Shown: piece after piece, positions 9,867 to 17,973 of the stretch
How positions within the stretch are numbered: position 1 is the stretch's first letter
Layout: each line of letters begins with the position of its first letter
NCBI RefSeq assembly: GCF_900103345.1
Contig: NZ_LT629702.1
Span: 5,254,501-5,318,500 of the forward strand
Length of the DNA: 64,000 nucleotides
Reading direction: 5' to 3'
Origin: Pseudomonas azotoformans
GTDB taxonomy: Bacteria > Pseudomonadota > Gammaproteobacteria > Pseudomonadales > Pseudomonadaceae
Translations under genes and position numbers: made by a program
The notes under the pieces: generated by a model
Database searches by the model: none
Seen by the model: only the letters and a program-made list of their open reading frames with translations
Told to the model about the DNA's origin: nothing

Positions 9867-11665
9867 AACCACTCATCCTGCATCCCGAGGCACGTATCAT
9901 CGCGTGCCTCCAGAATCGCCAGTTCATGATGGCAGCCCGGTACTTCCCAGGTCAGGAAGTACCGGGCGGCCTGGAGCTTGCCTTTATAGAAGGCCACATC
10001 GGCCGCATTGCCCTTAAGCAAGCCTTCTTCGGCGCGAATCGCCTGTTCCAGCCAGCGCCAGCCAATCACCGTATGCCCGAACACCTTCAAGTACAGCGCC
10101 GAATTCGCCAGGCTGCTGTTGACCTTGCCCTGGGCGAGGTCCGTCAGCAGGCCGATGGTCACGCTTTGCAGGCGGTTCACCAAGTGCTCCAGCGGTTCCC
10201 TTAGCGCAGTGAGGCTCGGGTATTGCTGCGCACGGCTGCCGGTTTCGGCGATCAGCCTGATGAGTTGCTTCAAACCCGCGCCGCCATTCTGTGCCAGCTT
10301 GCGTCCCAGCAAGTCCAGGGACTGAATGCCATGGGTGCCTTCATGGATCGGGTTCAGGCGGTTATCGCGGTAGTACTGCTCCACCGGATACTCACGGGTG
10401 TAGCCGTGGCCGCCGAGAATCTGGATCGCCAGTTCATTGGCCTTGAGGCAGAACTCCGACGGCCAGGATTTGACGATGGGGGTCAGCAGGTCCAGCAGTT
10501 CATGGGCTTGCTTGCGCTCGGCTTCGCTTACCAGAGTGGTGGTGTCGTCGAACAGGCGTGCGGCGTAAAGGCCCAGGTCGAAGGCACCTTCCACGTAGGC
10601 TTTTTGCGTCAGCAGCATGCGCTTGATGTCGGCGTGCTGGATGATCGAGACCGGTGCAGTTGTGGGATCCTTGCTGTCCGGCAGGCGACCTTGCGGGCGT
10701 TCACGGGCGTACTCCAAGGAATAGAGGTAGCCGGCGTAACCGAGCATCACCGCCCCCATGCCGACGCCAATACGCGCCTCGTTCATCATCTGGAACATGC
10801 AGCTCAAGCCCTGGTGCGGTTTGCCCACCAGATAGCCGACACAGTTGCCGTTGTCGCCGAAATTCAGCGCTGTCGAGGTAGTGCCGCGCCAGCCCATCTT
10901 GTGGAACAGCCCGGCCAGCAACACATCGTTGCGCTCGCCCAGGCTGCCATCGTCGTTGACCAGGAACTTGGGCACGATAAACAGCGAAATGCCCTTCACC
11001 CCAGCGGGCGCGTCCGGCAGCTTGGCCAGCACCATGTGCACGATGTTTTCCGACAGCGGGTGGTCGCCGCCGGAGATGAAGATTTTGTTGCCCTTGAGTC
11101 GATAGGTACCGTCAGCCGCTGGCTCTGCGCGGGTACGAATATCCGACAGCGATGAGCCTGCGTGGGGTTCGGTGAGGGCCATGGTGCCGAAGAAACGGCC
11201 ATCGATCATCGGTTGCAGGAAGCGTTGTTTCTGATCGTCGGTGCCGAAGCTTTCGATCAGGTTGGCGGCGCCCATGGTCAGGAACGGATAGGAGGTAGAG
11301 GCGGCGTTCGCCGACTGGAAGTGCGCGAAACAGGCTTGCGACAGCAGGGTGGGCAGTTGCATGCCACCGGCGTCGAAACTGCGGGCGGCGTTGAGGAAAC
11401 CAGCTTCGAGGAACGCATCCACCGCCGGTTTGACCTCAGGAATCAGGATGGCCTTGCCGTCTTCGTAGCGCGGTTCGTTCTCGTCGTTCTTGCGGTTGTG
11501 GGGGGCGAAGTATTTTTCCGCAATGCTGCGGGCGGTGCTGATGGCCGCGTCGAAGGTTTCGCGATTGTGCTCGGCAAACCGCTCGCGCTGGGTCAGGCCC
11601 TCGGCATCGAGGACTTCGTACAGCTCGAAAGCCAGATTGCGGGAACTGAGCAGCGTCTCGGACAT
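9863..11665 (-). CDS. Long-form acyl-CoA dehydrogenase (DmdC/FadE-like)
   Basis: 600 residues, the size of the extended acyl-CoA dehydrogenases with an extra C-terminal domain, related to 3-methylmercaptopropionyl-CoA dehydrogenase. Flavin and substrate motifs are present: MALTEPHAGSSLSDIRT, then GNKIFISGGDHPL. The catalytic glutamate lies in IHEGTHGIQSLDLLGRKL, and HGYTREYPVEQYYRD matches the FAD-binding region. It oxidises an acyl-CoA thioester to the enoyl-CoA, passing electrons to ETF; the substrate is unknown. It stands alone, convergent with the ZapA-like gene. Confidence 0.9.
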   Translation of the reverse strand: MSETLLSSRNLAFELYEVLDAEGLTQRERFAEHNRETFDAAISTARSIAEKYFAPHNRKNDENEPRYEDGKAILIPEVKPAVDAFLEAGFLNAARSFDAGGMQLPTLLSQACFAHFQSANAASTSYPFLTMGAANLIESFGTDDQKQRFLQPMIDGRFFGTMALTEPHAGSSLSDIRTRAEPAADGTYRLKGNKIFISGGDHPLSENIVHMVLAKLPDAPAGVKGISLFIVPKFLVNDDGSLGERNDVLLAGLFHKMGWRGTTSTALNFGDNGNCVGYLVGKPHQGLSCMFQMMNEARIGVGMGAVMLGYAGYLYSLEYARERPQGRLPDSKDPTTAPVSIIQHADIKRMLLTQKAYVEGAFDLGLYAARLFDDTTTLVSEAERKQAHELLDLLTPIVKSWPSEFCLKANELAIQILGGHGYTREYPVEQYYRDNRLNPIHEGTHGIQSLDLLGRKLAQNGGAGLKQLIRLIAETGSRAQQYPSLTALREPLEHLVNRLQSVTIGLLTDLAQGKVNSSLANSALYLKVFGHTVIGWRWLEQAIRAEEGLLKGNAADVAFYKGKLQAARYFLTWEVPGCHHELAILEARDDTCLGMQDEWF

Positions 11666-11751
11666 GGCGGATTACCTTTGGAGGAATTGGCCTGAGTCTA
11701 AGTGCGCGAATAGAGGCTGGATAGCAAGATTGATTTGGGTGATGCACAGGC

Positions 11752-11847
11752 AAATGTGGGAGGGGGCTTGCCCCCGATGGCGATGTGTCAGCCACCAAGT
11801 GCATTGGCTGATCCACCGCTATCGGGGGCAAGCCCCCTCCCACATTT
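11752..11847. repeat. Paired REP element (REPIN), GTGGGAGGGGGCTTGC type
   Basis: Two perfect 27-bp inverted arms at 11752-11778 and 11821-11847 flank a 42-bp centre. The arm core GTGGGAGGGGGCTTGCCCCC matches the REP class described in P. fluorescens. It occupies most of the 11666-11869 gap between putA and the acyl-CoA dehydrogenase. A second copy lies at 22958-23050. Confidence 0.9.
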
Positions 11848-11869
11848 TTTACCGCATTTCGTCAGGCAG

Positions 11870-14800
11870 TTAGCCGATAGTCATCAAGCTTGCGTTACCA
11901 CCCGCAGCAGCGGTGTTAACACTCAACGCGCGCTCAATCACCAAACGCTCCAGCGCAATCGCCGTCTCGCCCTGGGACAAACCATGCACCCCGACAATCG
12001 CTCCACCACGCTGCGCCACTTGCTGGCACACCGCACGCAACTGGTCGGAATCGCCGTGGTGCAGAACCGCGTCGAACACCACTTCGTCCTTGGTCCAGTC
12101 GGCCACGAGCTTGATCTTCGCCTGAATCTCCTTCGGCAGGCGTGGGAACAAGGCCTTGGTCAGGTCAGATTCCGGCCATACCGCCGAACCGCCCACGGCC
12201 AGTACCGCCGCCAGTTGAGTCAACAGATCAGCTTCCACGTCCGCCAGGCACAGTACGTGCTCGCGGGGCAGGATGGCGTAGCTGTTGCGTTCGCCGGTGG
12301 GGCCGGCCAGTTGGCGAGTGATACCGCTTTGCGATTGCGCGGCGAACTGGCTGCACAGGGCGCTCAGGTCGCTGGACTGGTTGCTGTCGGCCCAGGTTTT
12401 GAGGGCGGTCAGCGGTTGGCTCATGGCGTCGCGCAAACGAACATCTGGTGCGGCCAGTGCGTCGCCGCGTACGAAGGATTGCTCGATGGCATCCGTAGGG
12501 CGCGTCGACAGCAGGCGGTACAGGTACAGCGGGCCACCGGCTTTCGGGCCAGTGCCCGACAGGCCTTCGCCGCCGAACGGTTGTACGCCAACCACGGCAC
12601 CGACGATGTTGCGGTTCACATAGACGTTACCGGCATTGACGTTGTCGATCACCTTGGCGATGGTCTCGTCGATGCGGGTGTGCACGCCCAGGGTCAGGCC
12701 ATAGCCAGAGGCGTTGATCTGGCCGATGAGTTGGTCGATCTCTTTGCGCTTGTAGCGCACCACGTGCAGCACCGGACCAAAGATCTCGCGTTGCAGCTCG
12801 TCGAAGCTTTCCAGCTCTATCAGGGTTGGCATCACGAAGGTGCCGCGCTTGATCTCTTCACCATCGGCAATCGCCACCTGGTACACATTGCGGCCTTTGT
12901 CGCGCATGGCCTGGATGTGTTTCTCGATGCCGGCCTTGGCTTCGGCGTCGATCACCGGGCCGATATCCACCGACAGACGCTCCGGGTTACCCAGGCGGCA
13001 TTCAGCCATGGCGCCCTTGAGCATTTCGATCACACGGTCTGCCGAGTCTTCCTGCAGGCACAGTACACGCAGGGCCGAGCAACGCTGGCCGGCGCTGTCG
13101 AAGGCCGACGAAACCACGTCGATCACGACTTGTTCGGTCAGTGCCGAGGAGTCGACGATCATCGCGTTCTGGCCGCCGGTTTCGGCGATCAGCGGGATCG
13201 GACGGCCCTGGGCATCCAGGCGTCCGGCGACGTTGCGTTGCAGCAGGCGCGCCACTTCGGTGGAGCCGGTGAACATCACGCCTTTGACGCGATCATCGCC
13301 CACCAGGCGGGCACCCACGGTTTCACCCTGGCCTGGCAGCAGTTGCAGCACGCCTTCGGGAATGCCGGCTTCGAGCAGGATGCGCACAGCTTGTGCGGCG
13401 ACCAGGGGCGTTTGCTCAGCCGGCTTGGCCAGCACTGGGTTACCGGCAGCCAAAGCTGCCGCAACCTGGCCGCTGAAAATCGCCAGCGGGAAGTTCCACG
13501 GGCTGATGCAGACCACCGGCCCGAGTGGGCGGTGGGCGTCGTTGGTGAAGTCGTTGCGTGCCTGCACCGCGTAGTAGCGCAGGAAGTCCACGGCTTCACG
13601 CACTTCGGCGATGGCGTTGGCGAAGGTCTTGCCGGCTTCGCGGGCCAGCAGGCCCATCAGTGGCTGGATTTCACCTTCCATCAGGTCGGCGGCACGTTCC
13701 AGGATCGCGGCGCGCTCGGCGGGCGGGGTGGCCTGCCAGATCGGACCGGCACTGATGGCGCACTGGATCGCGTTGTCGACATCTTCGACGGTGGCTTCTT
13801 GCACATGACCGACTACATCGCGCAGGTCGGACGGGTTGAGCACCGGCGCCGCGGCTTGCTCGCTGGAGGTGCAACCGAGCATCGGTGCGGCTTTCCAGTT
13901 GTTGTGAGCGGTGGCCAGCAGCGCGCAGGACAGCGATGCCAAGCGATGTTCGTTGGCCAGGTCGATACCTGCCGAGTTGGCGCGGTCGCTGCCGTACAGG
14001 TCACGCGGCAATGGAATGCGCGGGTGCGGCAAGCCGAAGCCGCCTTCCAGCGTAGCCATTTGCTCGATGCTGGCCACTGGATCGGCCACCAGCTCCTGGA
14101 TCGAGATGGATTGGTCGGCGATGCGGTTGACGAACGAGGTGTTCGCACCGTTTTCCAGCAGGCGACGGACCAGGTAGGCCAGCAGTGTTTCGTGGGTGCC
14201 GACCGGTGCATACACACGGCACGGGCGGTTCAGCTTGCCATCGGCAACCTTGCCTACCACCTGCTCGTACAGCGGTTCACCCATGCCGTGCAGGCACTGG
14301 AACTCGTACTGGCCGGGGTAATAGTTCTGACCGGCGATATGGTAGATGGCCGACAGCGTGTGGGCGTTGTGCGTGGCGAACTGCGGGTAGATGACTTCCG
14401 GCACCGACAGCAGTTTGCGTGCACAGGCAATGTAGGAAACGTCGGTGTACACCTTGCGGGTGTACACCGGGTAGCCTTCCAGGCCTTCGACCTGGGCGCG
14501 CTTGATTTCGCTGTCCCAGTACGCGCCTTTTACCAGGCGGATCATCAGGCGGTGGCGGCTGCGGCGCGCCAGGTCGATGACGTAGTCGATCACATACGGG
14601 CAACGCTTCTGGTAGGCCTGGATCACGAAACCGATACCGTTCCAGCCGGTCAGTTGTGGCTCGAAGCACAGGCGTTCGAGCAGGTCCAGGGACAGCTCCA
14701 GGCGGTCGGCTTCTTCGGCATCGATGTTCAGGCCGATGTCGTATTGCTTGGCCAGCAGGGTCAGGGACAGCAGGCGCGGGTACAGCTCGTCCATCACGCG

Positions 14801-15823
14801 CTCATACTGCGCACGGCTGTAGCGCGGGTGCAGCGCCGACAGCTTGATGGAGATGCCCGGGCCTTCATAAATCCCACGGCCGTGGGAGGCTTTGCCGATG
14901 GAGTGGATGGCTTGTTCGTACGAGGCCAGGTACTTCTGCGCATCGTGTTCAGTCAGCGCGGCTTCACCGAGCATGTCGTAGGAATAGCGGAAGCCCTTGG
15001 CTTCGAACTTGCTCGCGTTGGCCAGGGCCTCGGCGATGGTTTCACCGGTGACGAACTGCTCGCCCATCAGGCGCATGGCCATGTCGACGCCCTTGCGGAT
15101 CATCGGCTCGCCGCTCTTGCCGATGATGCGGCTCAGGGAGGAGGTGAGGCCGGCTTCGTTGTGGGTGGCGACCAGTTTGCCGGTCAGCAGCAGGCCCCAG
15201 GTGGCGGCGTTGACGAACAGCGATGGGCTGTTGCCCAAGTGCGGCTGCCAGTTGCCGGTGCTGATCTTGTCGCGGATCAGTGCGTCGCGGGTGCCTTTGT
15301 CCGGGATGCGCAGCAGCGCTTCGGCCAGGCACATCAGCGCCACGCCTTCCTGGGACGACAGGGAAAACTCTTGCAGCAGGCCCTGAACAATCCCGGCACG
15401 GCCACCGGCACTCTTCTGGTTACGCAGTTTTTCGGCAATCGAGGCAGCCAGCTTGTTGGTGGCTTCGGCCATCGGCGCCGGCAGGCGGGCCTGTTCGATC
15501 AGCATCGGCACCACTTCCGGCTCGGGGCGACGGTAAGCGGCAGTGATCGACGCTCGCAGCACGGACTGCGGCAGGATGCTCTCGGCGAACTCCAGGAAGC
15601 ACTGGTGGGCGTGGTCGGTCTGCACCTCGCCTGCATCGTCAGCGTCCTTGCTGCTCAAACCATTGAGTTCGGTCAGGGTTGCACCACCCTCCAGTTTCTC
15701 CAGGTAATTGAAAATCGCCTGCTTGATCAGCCAGTGCGGCGTGCGATCAATGGAGGTCGCGGCTGCCTTGAGGCGCTCGCGGGTTGGGTCGTCAAGTTTG
15801 ACCCAAAGGGTGGTCGTAGCCAT
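11870..15823 (-). CDS. putA: Trifunctional PutA: proline dehydrogenase, P5C dehydrogenase and put repressor
   Basis: 1317 residues, the known length in fluorescent pseudomonads. Order: N-terminal ribbon-helix-helix DNA-binding domain (TTTLWVKLDDPTRERLKAAA, residues 2-47), FAD proline dehydrogenase barrel (KLSALHPRYS, RLVKGAYWDSEIKRAQ, ATHNAHT, LHGMGEP), then NAD+-dependent glutamate-semialdehyde dehydrogenase (SPWNFPLAIF, MFTGSTEVA, AETGGQNAMIVD, catalytic Cys915 in AGQRCSAL), and a C-terminal tail. It oxidises proline to glutamate; without proline it represses put. The ATG at 15823 is preceded by GAGGA; the longer frame to 15859 is not needed. Divergent from putP over a shared control region. 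Confidence 0.97.
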   Translation of the reverse strand: MATTTLWVKLDDPTRERLKAAATSIDRTPHWLIKQAIFNYLEKLEGGATLTELNGLSSKDADDAGEVQTDHAHQCFLEFAESILPQSVLRASITAAYRRPEPEVVPMLIEQARLPAPMAEATNKLAASIAEKLRNQKSAGGRAGIVQGLLQEFSLSSQEGVALMCLAEALLRIPDKGTRDALIRDKISTGNWQPHLGNSPSLFVNAATWGLLLTGKLVATHNEAGLTSSLSRIIGKSGEPMIRKGVDMAMRLMGEQFVTGETIAEALANASKFEAKGFRYSYDMLGEAALTEHDAQKYLASYEQAIHSIGKASHGRGIYEGPGISIKLSALHPRYSRAQYERVMDELYPRLLSLTLLAKQYDIGLNIDAEEADRLELSLDLLERLCFEPQLTGWNGIGFVIQAYQKRCPYVIDYVIDLARRSRHRLMIRLVKGAYWDSEIKRAQVEGLEGYPVYTRKVYTDVSYIACARKLLSVPEVIYPQFATHNAHTLSAIYHIAGQNYYPGQYEFQCLHGMGEPLYEQVVGKVADGKLNRPCRVYAPVGTHETLLAYLVRRLLENGANTSFVNRIADQSISIQELVADPVASIEQMATLEGGFGLPHPRIPLPRDLYGSDRANSAGIDLANEHRLASLSCALLATAHNNWKAAPMLGCTSSEQAAAPVLNPSDLRDVVGHVQEATVEDVDNAIQCAISAGPIWQATPPAERAAILERAADLMEGEIQPLMGLLAREAGKTFANAIAEVREAVDFLRYYAVQARNDFTNDAHRPLGPVVCISPWNFPLAIFSGQVAAALAAGNPVLAKPAEQTPLVAAQAVRILLEAGIPEGVLQLLPGQGETVGARLVGDDRVKGVMFTGSTEVARLLQRNVAGRLDAQGRPIPLIAETGGQNAMIVDSSALTEQVVIDVVSSAFDSAGQRCSALRVLCLQEDSADRVIEMLKGAMAECRLGNPERLSVDIGPVIDAEAKAGIEKHIQAMRDKGRNVYQVAIADGEEIKRGTFVMPTLIELESFDELQREIFGPVLHVVRYKRKEIDQLIGQINASGYGLTLGVHTRIDETIAKVIDNVNAGNVYVNRNIVGAVVGVQPFGGEGLSGTGPKAGGPLYLYRLLSTRPTDAIEQSFVRGDALAAPDVRLRDAMSQPLTALKTWADSNQSSDLSALCSQFAAQSQSGITRQLAGPTGERNSYAILPREHVLCLADVEADLLTQLAAVLAVGGSAVWPESDLTKALFPRLPKEIQAKIKLVADWTKDEVVFDAVLHHGDSDQLRAVCQQVAQRGGAIVGVHGLSQGETAIALERLVIERALSVNTAAAGGNASLMTIG

Positions 15824-16283
15824 TTTCTTATCCTCATGGGTGCCACTACCGAGTGGCATCAGCTGGCGGCAAGATTAGCTTTGCGCATGCGGAGGTGCAA
15901 CCGGGTGCAACCCATTTTCTTCATGATTTTTTCGATCGTGATCGGGAAAAAATTCGGCCTTCGACGGAAACCGCTTCGCCTTGGTGCGTTTGCTTCTGAG
16001 ATCGGCTGTTCTTGCTCCGAAAAGGAGCAAAAACCGGGTGTTTTGCGCATTTCACATCAAGGTGCAACTTATTCTCGCGAAACTGGTTGCACCTTATTTG
16101 CTTTGTTGAATAGCATTCGCGCCCAAGGTGCAACCACCTCTGAGGTTCGGTTCATCGGCTGGCGGCTTTCCTGGGGAAACGTCAGTCATAAATGCGCGGC
16201 ACGCAGCTACGTCTACCTACTTCCAGTGGGTGGTCGTCTGACAGACCGCCGCTACATAAAAACAAAGCCAGGGCGTCACTCTT
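15824..16283. promoter_or_regulatory. putA-putP divergent control region with five PutA-operator-like sites
   Basis: 460 bp without a gene. GTTGCA (or its complement TGCAAC), the core motif known for PutA operators in enteric bacteria, occurs five times: 15896-15901, 15906-15911, 16063-16068, 16086-16091 and 16129-16134. Four of them share an extended GGTGCAAC. The first two are spaced by ten bases, one helical turn. Two lie near putA, three nearer putP. A small palindrome, TTGCTCC/GGAGCAA, lies at 16012-16030. PutA bound here would repress both genes. Confidence 0.75.
16012..16030. promoter_or_regulatory. Small palindrome in the put control region
   Basis: TTGCTCC (16012-16018) and GGAGCAA (16024-16030) are exact inverted copies separated by five bases. 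It sits midway between the putA-proximal and putP-proximal operator-like sites. It could bind a second regulator or form a small hairpin; nothing in the sequence decides this. Confidence 0.35.
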
Positions 16284-17768
16284 ATGAGCGTTAGTAATCC
16301 CACCCTGATCACGTTTGTGATCTACATCGCAGCAATGGTGCTGATCGGCTTCATGGCCTATCGCTCCACCAACAACCTTTCCGATTACATCCTGGGCGGT
16401 CGCAGCCTCGGTAGCGTGGTGACTGCCTTGTCGGCTGGCGCTTCCGACATGAGCGGCTGGTTGCTGATGGGCCTGCCGGGCGCGATCTACATGTCCGGCC
16501 TGTCGGAAAGCTGGATCGCCATCGGCCTGATCGTCGGCGCCTACCTCAACTGGCTGTTCGTCGCCGGTCGCCTGCGGGTCCAGACCGAGCACAACGGTGA
16601 CGCCCTGACCCTGCCGGATTACTTCTCCAGCCGTTTCGAAGATAAAAGCGGCCTGCTGCGGATCATCTCCGCCGTGGTGATCCTGGTGTTCTTCACCATT
16701 TACTGCGCTTCTGGCATCGTCGCCGGCGCCCGTCTGTTCGAAAGCACCTTCGGCATGTCCTACGAGACCGCCCTGTGGGCCGGTGCTGCGGCGACCATTG
16801 CCTACACCTTCGTCGGTGGTTTCCTGGCCGTGAGCTGGACCGACACCGTACAAGCCACCCTGATGATTTTCGCGCTGATCCTCACGCCGATCATCGTGCT
16901 GCTGGCCACCGGTGGCGTCGACACCACCTTCCTGGCGATCGAAGCCAAGAACCCTGACAACTTCAACATGCTGAAGAACACCAGCTTCATCGGCATTATC
17001 TCGCTGATGGGCTGGGGCCTGGGTTACTTCGGCCAGCCACATATCCTGGCGCGTTTCATGGCGGCGGACTCGGTGAAGTCGATTGCCAAGGCGCGTCGTA
17101 TCTCCATGACCTGGATGATCCTGTGCCTGGGCGGCACCGTGGCGGTGGGTTTCTTCGGTATCGCCTACTTCTCGGCACACCCGGAAGTGGCTGGTCCCGT
17201 GACCGAAAACCACGAGCGTGTATTCATCGAGCTGGCCAAGTTGCTGTTCAACCCATGGATTGCCGGTGTACTGCTGTCGGCTATCCTGGCTGCCGTGATG
17301 AGTACCCTGAGCTGCCAGTTGCTGGTGTGCTCCAGCGCCCTGACCGAAGACTTCTACAAAACCTTCCTGCGCAAGACCGCCTCCCAGGTTGAGCTGGTGT
17401 GGGTCGGTCGTGCCATGGTGTTGCTGGTGGCACTGGTCGCTATCGGCCTGGCCGCCAACCCGAACAACCGCGTACTGGGCCTGGTGAGCTACGCCTGGGC
17501 TGGTTTCGGCGCTGCGTTCGGTCCTGTGGTGCTGATCTCGGTGATCTGGAAAGGCATGACCCGTAACGGCGCACTGGCCGGTATCCTGGTCGGCGCGATC
17601 ACCGTGATCGTGTGGAAACACTTTGAGCTGCTGGGCCTGTACGAAATCATCCCAGGCTTCATCTTCGCCAGCCTCGCGATCTACGTCGTGAGCAAGCTGG
17701 GCGCACCGACTGCCGGTATGGTCGAGCGCTTTGATGCAGCGGAAAAAGACTACAACCTCAACAAGTAA
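16284..17768 (+). CDS. putP: Sodium/proline symporter PutP
   Basis: 494 residues with the hydrophobic profile of a 13-helix sodium:solute symporter. Family motifs: SDYILGGRSLGSVVTALSAG near residue 33, SDMSGWLLMGLPG near 57 and YTFVGGFLAVSWTD near 175, where the GGFLAV and TD residues match PutP; then AAVMSTLSCQLLVCSSALTED near 340, which includes a Na+-site Ser/Thr pair. It imports proline with Na+ for use by PutA, encoded divergently. A strong terminator follows. Confidence 0.96.
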   Translation: MSVSNPTLITFVIYIAAMVLIGFMAYRSTNNLSDYILGGRSLGSVVTALSAGASDMSGWLLMGLPGAIYMSGLSESWIAIGLIVGAYLNWLFVAGRLRVQTEHNGDALTLPDYFSSRFEDKSGLLRIISAVVILVFFTIYCASGIVAGARLFESTFGMSYETALWAGAAATIAYTFVGGFLAVSWTDTVQATLMIFALILTPIIVLLATGGVDTTFLAIEAKNPDNFNMLKNTSFIGIISLMGWGLGYFGQPHILARFMAADSVKSIAKARRISMTWMILCLGGTVAVGFFGIAYFSAHPEVAGPVTENHERVFIELAKLLFNPWIAGVLLSAILAAVMSTLSCQLLVCSSALTEDFYKTFLRKTASQVELVWVGRAMVLLVALVAIGLAANPNNRVLGLVSYAWAGFGAAFGPVVLISVIWKGMTRNGALAGILVGAITVIVWKHFELLGLYEIIPGFIFASLAIYVVSKLGAPTAGMVERFDAAEKDYNLNK

Positions 17769-17802
17769 TTCGCCGGGCGTTAAGCGCCTGATGAGTTGAA
17801 AG

Positions 17803-17837
17803 AAAGGCCCGCTTCCTACGGTTAGCGGGCCTTTTTT
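17803..17837 (+). terminator. Rho-independent terminator after putP
   Basis: AAAGGCCCGC (17803-17812) pairs with GCGGGCCTTT (17825-17834) over a 12-base loop, and the right arm runs into a seven-T tract. It lies 35 bases after the putP stop. Confidence 0.92.
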
Positions 17838-17973
17838 TGCGTGCGCTTTACGCTGATCCAGAGAGGATTCGTACGCATATTTGTAGGGTTTTACTGATTT
17901 GCCTGGCGGGTGCTCGACAGGGGGGAGTCGTGATGCAGAATCGGCCTCCTTACCCCTCGCAGAGAAACACCGG

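Noticed and set aside
11735..16294. A 1519-codon open frame on the plus strand opposite putA
   Set aside because: It mirrors putA on the other strand, an effect of strong G/C at third codon positions. Its translation has no recognisable domain and it runs through the putA control region.
17899..17920. A sigma-54-like TGGC..TGC match upstream of vgrG
   Set aside because: The spacing between GG and GC is five bases, not ten.
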